Shown piece by piece: positions 1 through 6,063 of a stretch of 7,349 nucleotides of DNA (positions are counted from its first letter, which is position 1; every line of letters starts with the position of its first letter). The DNA comes from Gammaproteobacteria bacterium (GTDB lineage Bacteria; Pseudomonadota; Gammaproteobacteria; SZUA-229): NCBI GenBank assembly GCA_026998145.1, contig JALTRC010000593.1, forward strand, positions 1-7,349. The letters run 5' to 3'. Both the position numbers and the translations under genes were made by a program. The notes beneath the pieces are model-generated. The model worked only from the letters and a program-made list of their open reading frames with translations. It was not told the origin of the DNA and made no database searches.

Positions 1-2
1 CA

Positions 3-128
3 ACACTTAGCAATCTATCTGAGCACAATGATTTTGTGCCCCGCCCGGCAGAACGTCCGTTAACAAAATTCGAACAACGGGGGCAACGTCTGGGCCACGG
101 CGTATGGGATCTGTTTTTTAAAAAATAG
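3..128 (+). CDS. trmB: tRNA (guanine-N7-)-methyltransferase TrmB, C-terminal end (5'-partial)
   Basis: TrmB methylates N7 of G46 in the variable loop of tRNAs using S-adenosylmethionine, in the cytoplasm. Only the last 41 codons before the TAG stop (126-128) lie in the window; the frame is open from base 3, so the gene starts upstream. The visible residues contain NLSEHNDFVPRPAERP followed by TKFEQRGQRLGHGVWDL, the conserved C-terminal segment of bacterial TrmB. The Thr-Lys-Phe-Glu-x-Arg-Gly run is, in this family, part of the tRNA/SAM-site region. The protein ends in FFKK. The downstream gene nhaD starts 94 bp later on the same strand, and no GC-rich terminator hairpin lies between them, so some read-through is possible. 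The identification rests on the remembered family C-terminus, which is distinctive; the catalytic N-terminal part cannot be seen. Confidence 0.88.
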   Translation, partial: TLSNLSEHNDFVPRPAERPLTKFEQRGQRLGHGVWDLFFKK

Positions 129-155
129 CACCCTCAGCAGCGAAATCCTGCAACA

Positions 156-185
156 TTCACAAAGCCTTTCATTTGTGTATATACT
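156..185 (+). promoter_or_regulatory. candidate sigma70 promoter of nhaD
   Basis: A -35-like TTCACA (156-161) and a -10-like TATACT (180-185) are separated by 18 bp. They lie in the 94-bp gap between trmB and nhaD and would give a 5' leader of about 30 nt. The alternative TATATA (178-183) would give a 16-bp spacer. This is an inference from consensus matching only. Confidence 0.42.
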
Positions 186-210
186 CCTTTGACATAAAAA
201 TAAAACTAAC

Positions 211-225
211 AGGAACGTCCACGTG
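211..225 (+). promoter_or_regulatory. ribosome binding site and GTG start of nhaD
   Basis: AGGA (211-214) lies 8 nt upstream of GTG (223-225). This spacing supports the GTG as the true start. The encoded N-terminus MNFKK plus a hydrophobic run is a normal membrane-protein beginning. Confidence 0.7.
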
Positions 226-1632
226 AATTTTAAAAAAATTGCAAGCCTGCTTTCTTTGCTCCTGATTCCCGGACTGGCATTCGCTTCCGGCGGTGGCAGT
301 GAAAGGCTGGATCTCACCGGCCATACCGTCGGTTATCTCTCACTGATTATTTTTGCTCTGGCCTATGTTTTTGTCATGGCCGAAGAGTTTACCCATCTAC
401 GCAAATCCAAACCGGTCATTCTGGCCGCCGGCATTATCTGGGCCATGATCGCCTATGTGTATGTCAGCAACGGCATGAACCATCAGGCAGAAGAAGCGGT
501 TCGCCACAACCTGCTGGAATATGCCGAGCTGATGCTCTTCCTGCTGGTGGCCATGACCTATATCAATGCCATGGATGAACGCAAGGTATTTGATGCCCTG
601 CGCTCCTGGCTGGTTGCCAAAGGCTTCAGCTTTCGCCAGCTATTCTGGATGACCGGCACCCTGGCCTTCTTTATTTCACCGGTAGCCGACAACCTGACCA
701 CCGCCCTGCTAATGTGCGCCGTGGTACTGGCCGTTGGTGGCCCCAATGTGAAATTTGTGTCACTGGCCTGTATCAATATTGTGGTAGCGGCCAATGCAGG
801 TGGCGCCTTTAGCCCATTCGGTGACATCACCACTTTAATGGTGTGGCAGAAAGGCATCGTCGGCTTCTCCACTTTCTTCGCCCTGTTTATCCCTGCCGTT
901 GTTAACTTTGTTGTTCCCGCCGCCATTATGCATTTCGCCATTCCCAACGAAAACCCTTCTGCTGCCGATGAAAAAGAGCATATGAAGCGGGGCGCAAAAC
1001 GCATTGTTGCATTATTCCTGATTACCATTGCCACTGCGGTAAGTTTCCATAACTTTCTGCATATGCCACCGGTTATCGGCATGCTGACCGGCCTGTCCTT
1101 TCTGCAATTTTTTGGCTATTACCTGAAGAAAACCCACAAAAGGAATGCCGCAGCAGATAGCACGGCACAGCACATGGGCGATATTCAGGCCTTTGATGTC
1201 TTTCAAAAAGTCGCTCGCGCCGAGTGGGATACCTTATTATTCTTTTACGGAGTTGTACTCTGTGTTGGCGGCCTGGGTTTTATTGGCTACCTGAGTCTGG
1301 CCTCAGATGTCATGTATCACCAGTGGGGCGCCACCACCGCAAATGTCACCGTGGGCTTATTGTCCGCCATTGTGGATAATATTCCGGTAATGTTTGCGGT
1401 GCTGACCATGAACCCGGATATGTCCACAGGCCAGTGGTTGCTGGTTACCTTAACCGCTGGTGTCGGCGGCAGCCTGCTATCCATTGGCTCCGCTGCCGGC
1501 GTTGCCCTGATGGGGATGGCTCAGGGTAAATACACGTTCTTTGGTCACTTAAAATGGATGCCGGCCATTGCTCTAGGTTATGCGGCCAGTATTCTGGTTC
1601 ATATGTGGATTAATAGCGCTTACTTCTCTTAA
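223..1632 (+). CDS. nhaD: Na+/H+ antiporter NhaD
   Basis: Inner-membrane secondary transporter expected to export Na+ (and Li+) in exchange for protons, giving sodium tolerance and pH homeostasis. The 469 residues match the usual NhaD length. A hydrophobic, signal-like N-terminus (about residues 6-21, ending in AFA) precedes many membrane segments with charged loops, for example around 245-260 and 302-320. Ion-transporter-superfamily motifs are clear: SPVADNLTTALL at 152-163, NAGGAFSPFGDITT at 191-204, SAIVDNIPVMFA at 381-392, and a serine-rich GGSLLSIGSAAG at 415-426. Polar residues reported as important in Vibrio cholerae NhaD appear kept: E102, D156, N157, N191, D201, T203, T204, S381, N386, S420 and S423; this correspondence is from memory, not an alignment. 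The gene stands alone, with its own candidate promoter and a strong terminator. The start is GTG, chosen for its Shine-Dalgarno. An ArsB-like carrier is a remote alternative. Confidence 0.95.
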   Translation: MNFKKIASLLSLLLIPGLAFASGGGSERLDLTGHTVGYLSLIIFALAYVFVMAEEFTHLRKSKPVILAAGIIWAMIAYVYVSNGMNHQAEEAVRHNLLEYAELMLFLLVAMTYINAMDERKVFDALRSWLVAKGFSFRQLFWMTGTLAFFISPVADNLTTALLMCAVVLAVGGPNVKFVSLACINIVVAANAGGAFSPFGDITTLMVWQKGIVGFSTFFALFIPAVVNFVVPAAIMHFAIPNENPSAADEKEHMKRGAKRIVALFLITIATAVSFHNFLHMPPVIGMLTGLSFLQFFGYYLKKTHKRNAAADSTAQHMGDIQAFDVFQKVARAEWDTLLFFYGVVLCVGGLGFIGYLSLASDVMYHQWGATTANVTVGLLSAIVDNIPVMFAVLTMNPDMSTGQWLLVTLTAGVGGSLLSIGSAAGVALMGMAQGKYTFFGHLKWMPAIALGYAASILVHMWINSAYFS

Positions 1633-1650
1633 ACACGCAACTGAACCAGC

Positions 1651-1685
1651 CAATAAAAAACCCGCCTGCTGCGGGTTTTTTATTG
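1651..1685. terminator. bidirectional intrinsic terminator between nhaD and mcp
   Basis: A perfect 15-bp inverted repeat, CAATAAAAAACCCGC (1651-1665) and GCGGGTTTTTTATTG (1671-1685), flanks the loop CTGCT. The GC core carries an A-tract on one side and a T-tract on the other, so it can terminate in both directions. It starts 18 bp after the nhaD stop. It also lies about 250 bp beyond the convergent mcp stop, where it would catch transcripts running leftward. Confidence 0.93.
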
Positions 1686-1767
1686 GAGTTTTAAATTCAG
1701 CCAGGATATTGATTTCAGGCTAAACGATCCGACACCTGCAAACCAGACGAATGGAACTCCAGTGCCC

Positions 1768-1850
1768 TGTCATTGCCGCGCAGGCGGCAATCCCGTTATT
1801 TAATTGATAGCTTAGACTTTAGGCGGGACCCCCGTTTACGTGTGTGGGGG
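1768..1850. repeat. REP/REPIN-like degenerate palindromic intergenic element
   Basis: The non-coding stretch between the nhaD terminator and mcp contains a perfect 8-bp inverted repeat, ATTGCCGC (1772-1779) and GCGGCAAT (1784-1791) with a 4-nt loop, preceded by CTGTC. About 40 bp on is a weaker second palindrome, CCCCC (1829-1833) and GGGGG (1846-1850), with an AT-rich spacer between. Two GC-rich palindromes separated by an AT-rich linker is the layout of REPIN-type repeats. The first arm resembles the widespread GTCATTCCCGC...GCGGGAATC family, with the same C-to-G change in both arms so that pairing is kept. No second copy is visible in this window, so the assignment is inferential. Confidence 0.4.
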
Positions 1851-1891
1851 AGGCAGTGAAATAGAGGGTTCCTAGATTTTTAGAAACCTTC

Positions 1892-1916
1892 CTCGGGTTA
1901 AAAAACGTAACCCGAG
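1892..1916. terminator. hairpin at the 3' end of mcp (weak terminator candidate)
   Basis: A perfect 9-bp stem, CTCGGGTTA (1892-1900) and TAACCCGAG (1908-1916) with a 7-nt loop, begins 18 bp past the mcp stop in the mcp direction. On the minus strand it is followed by GAAGGTTTCT, a poor U-tract. On the plus strand it is followed by CTACTTTTT. It may stabilise the mcp mRNA 3' end or act as a partial terminator; the strong terminator at 1651-1685 is a better stop. Confidence 0.4.
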
Positions 1917-1934
1917 CTACTTTTTATAACCCGC

Positions 1935-3554
1935 CTACACCTTGAACTGACCTACCAGCCCCTGCAATTCACTGGAAAGCCGCGCCAGCTCTTCTGATGC
2001 GGCAGAGGTCTGCTGCGCACTGGACACCGCATCTTCACCCAGCTGACTAATATTGACAATATTCTGGTTAATCTCTTCTGCAACCGCTGTCTGCTCCTCG
2101 GAAGCCGTGGCGATCTGTGCATTCATATCACTGATAGAAACAACTGCCTGGGTGATGCCACCTAAAGATTCACCCGCCTGACGAGCATGCCCCACACTCT
2201 TATCCGCCTGCTCACGACCGGTTTCCATAACCTCTACCGCCTGGCTTGCACCTGACTGCAGTTTTTCAATCATATTCTGGATTTCCAGCGTGGATTCCTG
2301 GGTTCGGCTGGCCAGGGTACGTACCTCATCGGCCACCACCGCAAAGCCTCGTCCCTGCTCACCGGCACGGGCCGCTTCAATCGCCGCATTTAAGGCCAGC
2401 AGATTGGTTTGCTCGGAAATACCGCGAATCACTTCCAGCACCACGCCGATATTGCCCGTATCATTTTCCAACTGATTGATAACCTCTGATGCCTCTTCCA
2501 CCGCATTTGCCAGACTGTTAATACTGCTAATGGTCAGATCCACCACCTTTAAGCCATCATTGGCCTGGCTGCTGGCATCCTGAGCCGCATCAGCCGCATG
2601 AGCTGCATTACGGGAAACCTCCTGCACCGTGGCCGCCATTTCATTCATGGCTGTAGCCACCTGACTCACTTCACTCTGTTGTTGCGCACTACTACGGGTA
2701 CTGCTTTCTGATACCGCAGCCATTTCCTCGGCAGCCGAAGCCAACTGCGCCGTTGAACCCATAATATGGCCGATAATGCCCTGCAGTTTTTCAACAAAAC
2801 CATTAAACGCTGTTACCAGCTCACCCAGCTCGTCATTGCCGGTAAGCTCAATACGCTGACTTAAATCTCCCTCACCTTTCTCCATATCCCTCAAAGAACG
2901 AGTGACCCGGGAAATATTGGATACTACAACCGTACTAATAAAGTACCCCACCAATGCCACCACTATGGCCACCACCACACTGATAATCAGCCCCACCTGC
3001 AAAGCCCTGGATGACGCTTTTTTGGTTTCCTCCAGACTACTCACAAAGCGATCATAGCTAGCCGAACGAAATGCATTCAGGGTATGACTTAAACGCTTGA
3101 GCTGCTGCTGCATGGTTTTGGCTTCCACTGCCGCCTGTTTTGCATCCAGATTTTCTTCAACCATTTTCACAGTTAAATCACGTGCTGTTGCGTAATATTT
3201 TTTTAACAGGTCTTTAAGGTTTTCTACACCTTCCTTTACCGTGCTATCAATAGCGATAATTTCATCAAACTGGCTGTACATTTTTTTTACCAGCTCATCT
3301 GCATCATCCACAAAATCCATTTCCTCACTGCTACCGGCAGCATTTAATGCTTCCTTCACTTTATCCAGCAACACCACATTGGCAGCGGTACGTTTCAGCG
3401 TTGGAAAATACACATCGCTAACATTATCCAGCCTGGCATTATTGGCGCTGGTAACCTGATAGTTATATACCAGGCTGACAGTAAAACCTAAAACGGCAAG
3501 CACAACAATGGTCAGAATTTTGTAACGGATAGAGACTGAGTTAAACCAGTTCAT
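1935..3554 (-). CDS. methyl-accepting chemotaxis protein
   Basis: Inner-membrane chemoreceptor that passes a periplasmic signal to the CheA/CheW kinase complex. The 539 residues show a short cytoplasmic start and TM1 at about 12-31. A mostly helical periplasmic domain of roughly 150 residues (32-186) follows, in the size range of four-helix-bundle sensor domains. TM2 is at about 187-211, a HAMP domain at about 212-264 (DMEKGEGDLSQRI, NDELGELVTAFNGF), then a long coiled-coil signalling domain. The hairpin tip is textbook: ISEQTNLLALNAAIEAARAG at 379-398, then EQGRGFAVVADEVRTLA. Glu/Gln/Ala-rich heptads such as ASEEQTAVAEEI (484-495) are candidate methylation helices. There is no C-terminal CheR/CheB-binding pentapeptide; the protein ends in GQFKV. 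AGGTG (3563-3559) lies just upstream of the ATG. It follows the PBP-like gene by 71 bp, with a strong terminator between. The ligand is unknown; the neighbours suggest something handled by the porin and the binding protein. Confidence 0.95.
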   Translation of the reverse strand: MNWFNSVSIRYKILTIVVLAVLGFTVSLVYNYQVTSANNARLDNVSDVYFPTLKRTAANVVLLDKVKEALNAAGSSEEMDFVDDADELVKKMYSQFDEIIAIDSTVKEGVENLKDLLKKYYATARDLTVKMVEENLDAKQAAVEAKTMQQQLKRLSHTLNAFRSASYDRFVSSLEETKKASSRALQVGLIISVVVAIVVALVGYFISTVVVSNISRVTRSLRDMEKGEGDLSQRIELTGNDELGELVTAFNGFVEKLQGIIGHIMGSTAQLASAAEEMAAVSESSTRSSAQQQSEVSQVATAMNEMAATVQEVSRNAAHAADAAQDASSQANDGLKVVDLTISSINSLANAVEEASEVINQLENDTGNIGVVLEVIRGISEQTNLLALNAAIEAARAGEQGRGFAVVADEVRTLASRTQESTLEIQNMIEKLQSGASQAVEVMETGREQADKSVGHARQAGESLGGITQAVVSISDMNAQIATASEEQTAVAEEINQNIVNISQLGEDAVSSAQQTSAASEELARLSSELQGLVGQFKV

Positions 3555-3587
3555 AATACACCTGCTTTTTTCTATTTATTCCTGGGG

Positions 3588-3612
3588 AAAAAATGCCGGC
3601 TCTCGGCCGGCA
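3588..3612 (-). terminator. intrinsic terminator after the PBP-like gene, upstream of mcp
   Basis: Read on the minus strand, a perfect 7-bp GC-rich stem TGCCGGC / GCCGGCA (3612-3606 and 3600-3594) with a 5-nt loop is followed directly by six T (3593-3588). This is a strong Rho-independent terminator. It begins 13 bp after the stop of the PBP-like gene and ends 33 bp before the mcp start codon. Most porin/PBP-like transcripts should end here unless there is read-through. Confidence 0.9.
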
Positions 3613-3625
3613 CTATGTGCATGGA

Positions 3626-4051
3626 TTAAGGCAGCTCCAGCACCACCTTAACTGAGCCATTAACTGCACTCTTGTCCACATAGCCAATGGCATCCTTATG
3701 CTTAGCCACCCAGTCCACCACGGCCGCATCATCACCCTTGACTTCCGGCGGTACCGCCTTGCCGGAGAAGATCATTTTTGACCAGTAGCTTTTCATTTTA
3801 TCCGCCGCCTTATTGGCTGCTTTTTTATAAAAGTCATCTCGCACAGCCGAACCTTCATCCTGATCTACCGGTATAACTTCAGCACTACCTGTGCTGGATG
3901 CCTTGCCCATAAAGATTTTTTTAGCTACTTTTTTACTAATAGATGCATCCGGGTTACCACTATTTACAATCACAACTGTGGCTGCATTTAACAAACTGCT
4001 TGCCAGTAATAACGTCGCAACAGTCAATAACTTAAATATTAAATTTTTCAT
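3626..4051 (-). CDS. small secreted PstS-like (PBP-like) phosphate-binding family protein
   Basis: Probable periplasmic protein of 141 residues. A cleavable signal peptide spans about residues 1-24 (basic MKNLIFK, hydrophobic core, ending LLNAA). The mature part shows the pattern of short proteins usually annotated as phosphate ABC transporter substrate-binding: IFMGK at 46-50, PVDQDEGSAVRDDFYKKA at 61-78, a W90-x4-F95-SG segment, PPEVKGDDAAVVDWV at 101-115 and AIGYVD at 121-126. It is less than half the length of a true PstS (about 320 residues), so it can hold only part of the two-lobed fold. No pst permease or ATPase genes adjoin it, so phosphate transport is not proven. I start it at ATG 4051 rather than GTG 4060: AAGGGG lies 8 nt before the ATG but directly abuts the GTG. 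It lies 12 bp downstream of the porin, almost certainly in one operon, and ends before a terminator. Confidence 0.78.
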   Translation of the reverse strand: MKNLIFKLLTVATLLLASSLLNAATVVIVNSGNPDASISKKVAKKIFMGKASSTGSAEVIPVDQDEGSAVRDDFYKKAANKAADKMKSYWSKMIFSGKAVPPEVKGDDAAVVDWVAKHKDAIGYVDKSAVNGSVKVVLELP

Positions 4052-4066
4052 CTTTAGCACCCCTTA
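4049..4066 (-). promoter_or_regulatory. Shine-Dalgarno overlapping the porin stop; sets the PBP-like start
   Basis: On the minus strand the porin stop TAA (4066-4064) runs into GGGG, forming AAGGGG, then 8 nt to ATG (4051-4049). A GTG at 4060-4058 is in frame but would have no spacer from this sequence. The overlap of stop codon and ribosome binding site suggests translational coupling of porin and PBP-like protein. Confidence 0.72.
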
Positions 4067-5089
4067 AAAAACCATATTCAATGACACATTCACAACACTA
4101 ACAGTGTCATCTGCCGGCTGCGCCTCAAAGAAGCCACCATTGGTTGGCTCAATTTGCTGTAGCTCCATTTTTAATACGGTGGACGTATCAAGCGGTTTGT
4201 TCACACCCAATGTCATACTGGTTTCTTCAGCCCCATCCATTTTTCTTTCATAAGATTGATAGGTAAAATAAGGCGTCCATTCATCCATGGAATGGGAAAG
4301 ACTGACATACCAGCCTTCTCTATCCATTTGCGGCAAGCCGGACATAGTCGTTTTGCCATATTCCGCATAAAGAGTGGCAATATCATATTCAGCTCTCAGG
4401 CCCGCACTTATAATGGTCATATTTTTACCGTCCATTAACGCCTCAGTACTTCCAGGCACTGGTGCTTGCTCAAATTCCATTAAGGAACTATTTACTGATA
4501 TCTGGGCACGAATCTCATCGGTGGTAGCGCTTAATACCATGCCCAGCATGCGCTTGTGGTTACTGTCCGCACCAGAAGTTTCACCCATATAAAACTCTGC
4601 ACCCATTTCAGTTTCATCACCACCCGTATAGGCCAGGCCAGCACCCGTATAGGCTTCAAATGCAGTACCCGCATCTTCACCATAAACAGACTCAGGTAAT
4701 TTCGCCCAGGGATAGCTCACGCCAATATCTTCGGTTTCTGAATACAGATTTCCCGGATATTTGATTTTACCCGCCTTAGCGGTAAGAGAATCACTCATGC
4801 GATAGTTGACATAGCCCCAGTCAAAACCAAAACCTTCTCCCTGACCATGAAGCTGCCCTGCAACACTCAGCTTTGAATTAATACGTTTGGTTGCCGTCAG
4901 ACCAAAATTGGTACTGCTGAATGTCGAGTTCTCATTGACATCACCCGCATACTCGGTTTCGGAATTAGTAATAGAGCCAATGGCATTTAAATAACCATTC
5001 CACTTTATATCACTGGCCGCGCTCGCCTGCATAAAACCCAGTGCCAGGCCGATTCCCGCCACCAATTTTGAAGCTTGTTTCAGTTTCAT
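4064..5089 (-). CDS. outer-membrane porin (beta-barrel), possible anion/phosphate-related role
   Basis: Predicted outer-membrane channel of 341 residues. The signal peptide spans about 1-24 (MKLKQASKLV, hydrophobic core, cleavage after QASA). The mature protein begins ASDIKWNGYLNAIGSI, typical of a first porin strand. It shows alternating hydrophobic/polar strands throughout, with acidic and Gly/Asn-rich loops (for example TEYAGDVNENS near 45-55, YTGGDETEMGAE near 154-165), and ends in a strand with terminal Phe (SLNMVF), the usual barrel-assembly signal. It has a conserved-looking KAGKIKYPGNLYSET segment near 105-119. It is shorter than OprP/OprO phosphate porins (about 410-440 residues), so its specificity cannot be read from length or family; the PBP-like neighbour is the only hint of an anion substrate. 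GGAG lies 8 nt upstream of the ATG. It is first in the minus-strand gene set and is followed 12 bp later by the PBP-like gene. Confidence 0.85.
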   Translation of the reverse strand: MKLKQASKLVAGIGLALGFMQASAASDIKWNGYLNAIGSITNSETEYAGDVNENSTFSSTNFGLTATKRINSKLSVAGQLHGQGEGFGFDWGYVNYRMSDSLTAKAGKIKYPGNLYSETEDIGVSYPWAKLPESVYGEDAGTAFEAYTGAGLAYTGGDETEMGAEFYMGETSGADSNHKRMLGMVLSATTDEIRAQISVNSSLMEFEQAPVPGSTEALMDGKNMTIISAGLRAEYDIATLYAEYGKTTMSGLPQMDREGWYVSLSHSMDEWTPYFTYQSYERKMDGAEETSMTLGVNKPLDTSTVLKMELQQIEPTNGGFFEAQPADDTVSVVNVSLNMVF

Positions 5090-5194
5090 TAAACTGTCTC
5101 CATATCAAACATAAAAAATAAAAATACTGAGCGAGAAACTCCCGGGGTGCTCAAAAAATCCCTGAATATTTTGACTGACCTATCCACTGAGGGA

Positions 5195-5221
5195 TAAATA
5201 CCAGTTAAAAATGTAGTTGAA
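5195..5221 (-). promoter_or_regulatory. weak candidate promoter for the porin operon
   Basis: On the minus strand, TTCAAC (5221-5216) is followed after 15 bp by an extended -10-like TGG-TATTTA (TATTTA at 5200-5195). This would leave a leader of about 100 nt before the porin ATG. A short palindrome, TATCC (5181-5185) and GGATA (5192-5196), sits over the expected start site. The 185-bp gap between porin and fabR is AT-rich, has no better promoter and shows no clear PhoB box. Low confidence. Confidence 0.22.
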
Positions 5222-5250
5222 TTTTTGAATAAAACAAGAATCGAAGAAAA

Positions 5251-5287
5251 CGACTAACGACTAACGACTAACGACTAACGACTAACG
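5251..5287. repeat. heptamer tandem repeat (CGACTAA)5
   Basis: Five perfect copies of CGACTAA run from 5251 to 5285, followed by CG of a sixth. The array overlaps the 3' end of fabR: read on the minus strand (TTAGTCG units) it supplies the last three codons (Val-Ser-Arg) and the TAG stop at 5277-5275. The rest extends into the gap before the porin promoter region. Perfect short tandem arrays like this are prone to copy-number change by replication slippage. Confidence 0.95.
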
Positions 5288-5883
5288 CCCAGAAAAGCAT
5301 CCGCCCCTCTGGCCACAAAGCGTAGCTGCATAATAGCTTTTTCCGTTAAGGCTTCACGCTCGCTGCGGCTGCAATCCAGAGCTTCGGCACCGGCATGAAA
5401 TACCAGTAATACCATCGCCTCGGCCTGTATTCTGGCAGCCTGTTCCGGGTAGCCTTGCTGTTGCTGAATATAATCGGCCAGCTCTACCACAAAAAACTGG
5501 ATTTCACGGGATACGGCCTTGCGAAAGGCTGCCGAGGTGCCGGTTCGCTCTCGCAATAGCAAGCGAAAGACATCCGGGTTATCGGATATAAACTCCATAA
5601 AGGTTTGCACTGAGGTACTAATCACACTGCCTGTTTTTTGGATACGTTGACGCGCCTTTCGCATCAGCTGTCGCAGGGTGACGCCAGCCTCATCCACCAG
5701 TACCAGCCCCAGCTCTTCCATATCTTCAAAGTGGCGATAAAAACTCATGGGTGCAATGCCGGCGGCCCGGGTAACTTCCCGCAGACTCAGGCTGGAATAG
5801 CTGCGCTCCTGACTAAGCAGATAAAGCGCAGCTTCAATAATTGCCCGGCGAGTTTTTTCTTTTTGTTTGTGGCGGCTGCTCAT
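5275..5883 (-). CDS. fabR: TetR-family repressor FabR (DesT-like), unsaturated fatty acid regulator
   Basis: Cytoplasmic DNA-binding repressor of unsaturated fatty-acid synthesis. In E. coli FabR controls fabA and fabB; in Pseudomonas aeruginosa the related DesT controls the desCB desaturase genes and responds to the saturated/unsaturated acyl-CoA ratio. The 202 residues include KQKEKTRRAIIEAAL at 6-20, a TetR helix-turn-helix at about 33-52 (SLREVTRAAGIAPMSFYRHF), and the FabR-typical segments ELGLVLVDEAG, LRQLMRKARQRI, TFMEFISDNPDVFRLLLRER, GTSAAFRKAVSREIQ and QAEAMVLLVFHAGAEALD. It is slightly shorter than E. coli FabR (about 215), because the C-terminus ends inside the heptamer repeat. 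It is divergent from a desaturase, with a FabR-like operator between them, so the desaturase is the likely target. No convincing Shine-Dalgarno precedes ATG 5883; a 7-codon reading frame overlaps the start as ATGA. DesT is the alternative name; the family call is firm. Confidence 0.93.
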   Translation of the reverse strand: MSSRHKQKEKTRRAIIEAALYLLSQERSYSSLSLREVTRAAGIAPMSFYRHFEDMEELGLVLVDEAGVTLRQLMRKARQRIQKTGSVISTSVQTFMEFISDNPDVFRLLLRERTGTSAAFRKAVSREIQFFVVELADYIQQQQGYPEQAARIQAEAMVLLVFHAGAEALDCSRSEREALTEKAIMQLRFVARGADAFLGVSR

Positions 5884-6063
5884 AAATATATTGTTAAAGC
5901 CATTTTGTCTGGCAGGCTCTCATCCTTTAAACGCTTTAGCTGATACACAAAAACCCAGTAAAAGCTGGTTCTCTGCCATTAATTTGCAATGGCGCATCCT
6001 AGCACGGACTCAAACACCGGTACACTCGTATATATCTTGTTTCAAATAAATACAGGATTTCCG

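Noticed and set aside
189..194. Perfect TTGACA -35 hexamer upstream of nhaD
   Set aside because: No -10-like hexamer lies 16-18 bp downstream; that distance falls on the ribosome binding site at about 211-216.
558..1082. Long minus-strand reading frame of 174 codons inside nhaD
   Set aside because: It lies wholly within a gene with clear family motifs, has no recognisable domain or ribosome binding site, and is a shadow of the opposite frame.
1768..1790. CTGTCAT as a possible PhoB box
   Set aside because: Only one half-site is present; the second repeat 11 bp later is missing, and it belongs to a palindromic repeat far from the porin promoter.
5090..5250. PhoB-box search upstream of the porin, given the phosphate-like neighbour
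   Set aside because: Only scattered CAGT/GTCA fragments with the wrong period were found; nothing close to two CTGTCAT-like repeats spaced by 11 bp.
5251..5287. Heptamer array considered as CRISPR or attachment site
   Set aside because: Units are only 7 bp with no spacers, and there are no cas or integrase genes; it is a simple tandem repeat.
5884..5907. Seven-codon leader frame (ATG GCT TTA ...) overlapping the fabR start as ATGA
   Set aside because: No Shine-Dalgarno precedes it and it is short enough to occur by chance, so it is not listed as a gene.
5975..5993. GCCATT-N7-AATGGC inverted repeat in the fabR-desaturase gap as an operator or attenuator
   Set aside because: It does not match the FabR motif, has no T-run, and a 6-bp palindrome is expected by chance in AT-rich spacers.
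5638..6049. Plus-strand reading frames over fabR and the divergent region
   Set aside because: They overlap a well-identified gene and its control region and show no protein-family features.
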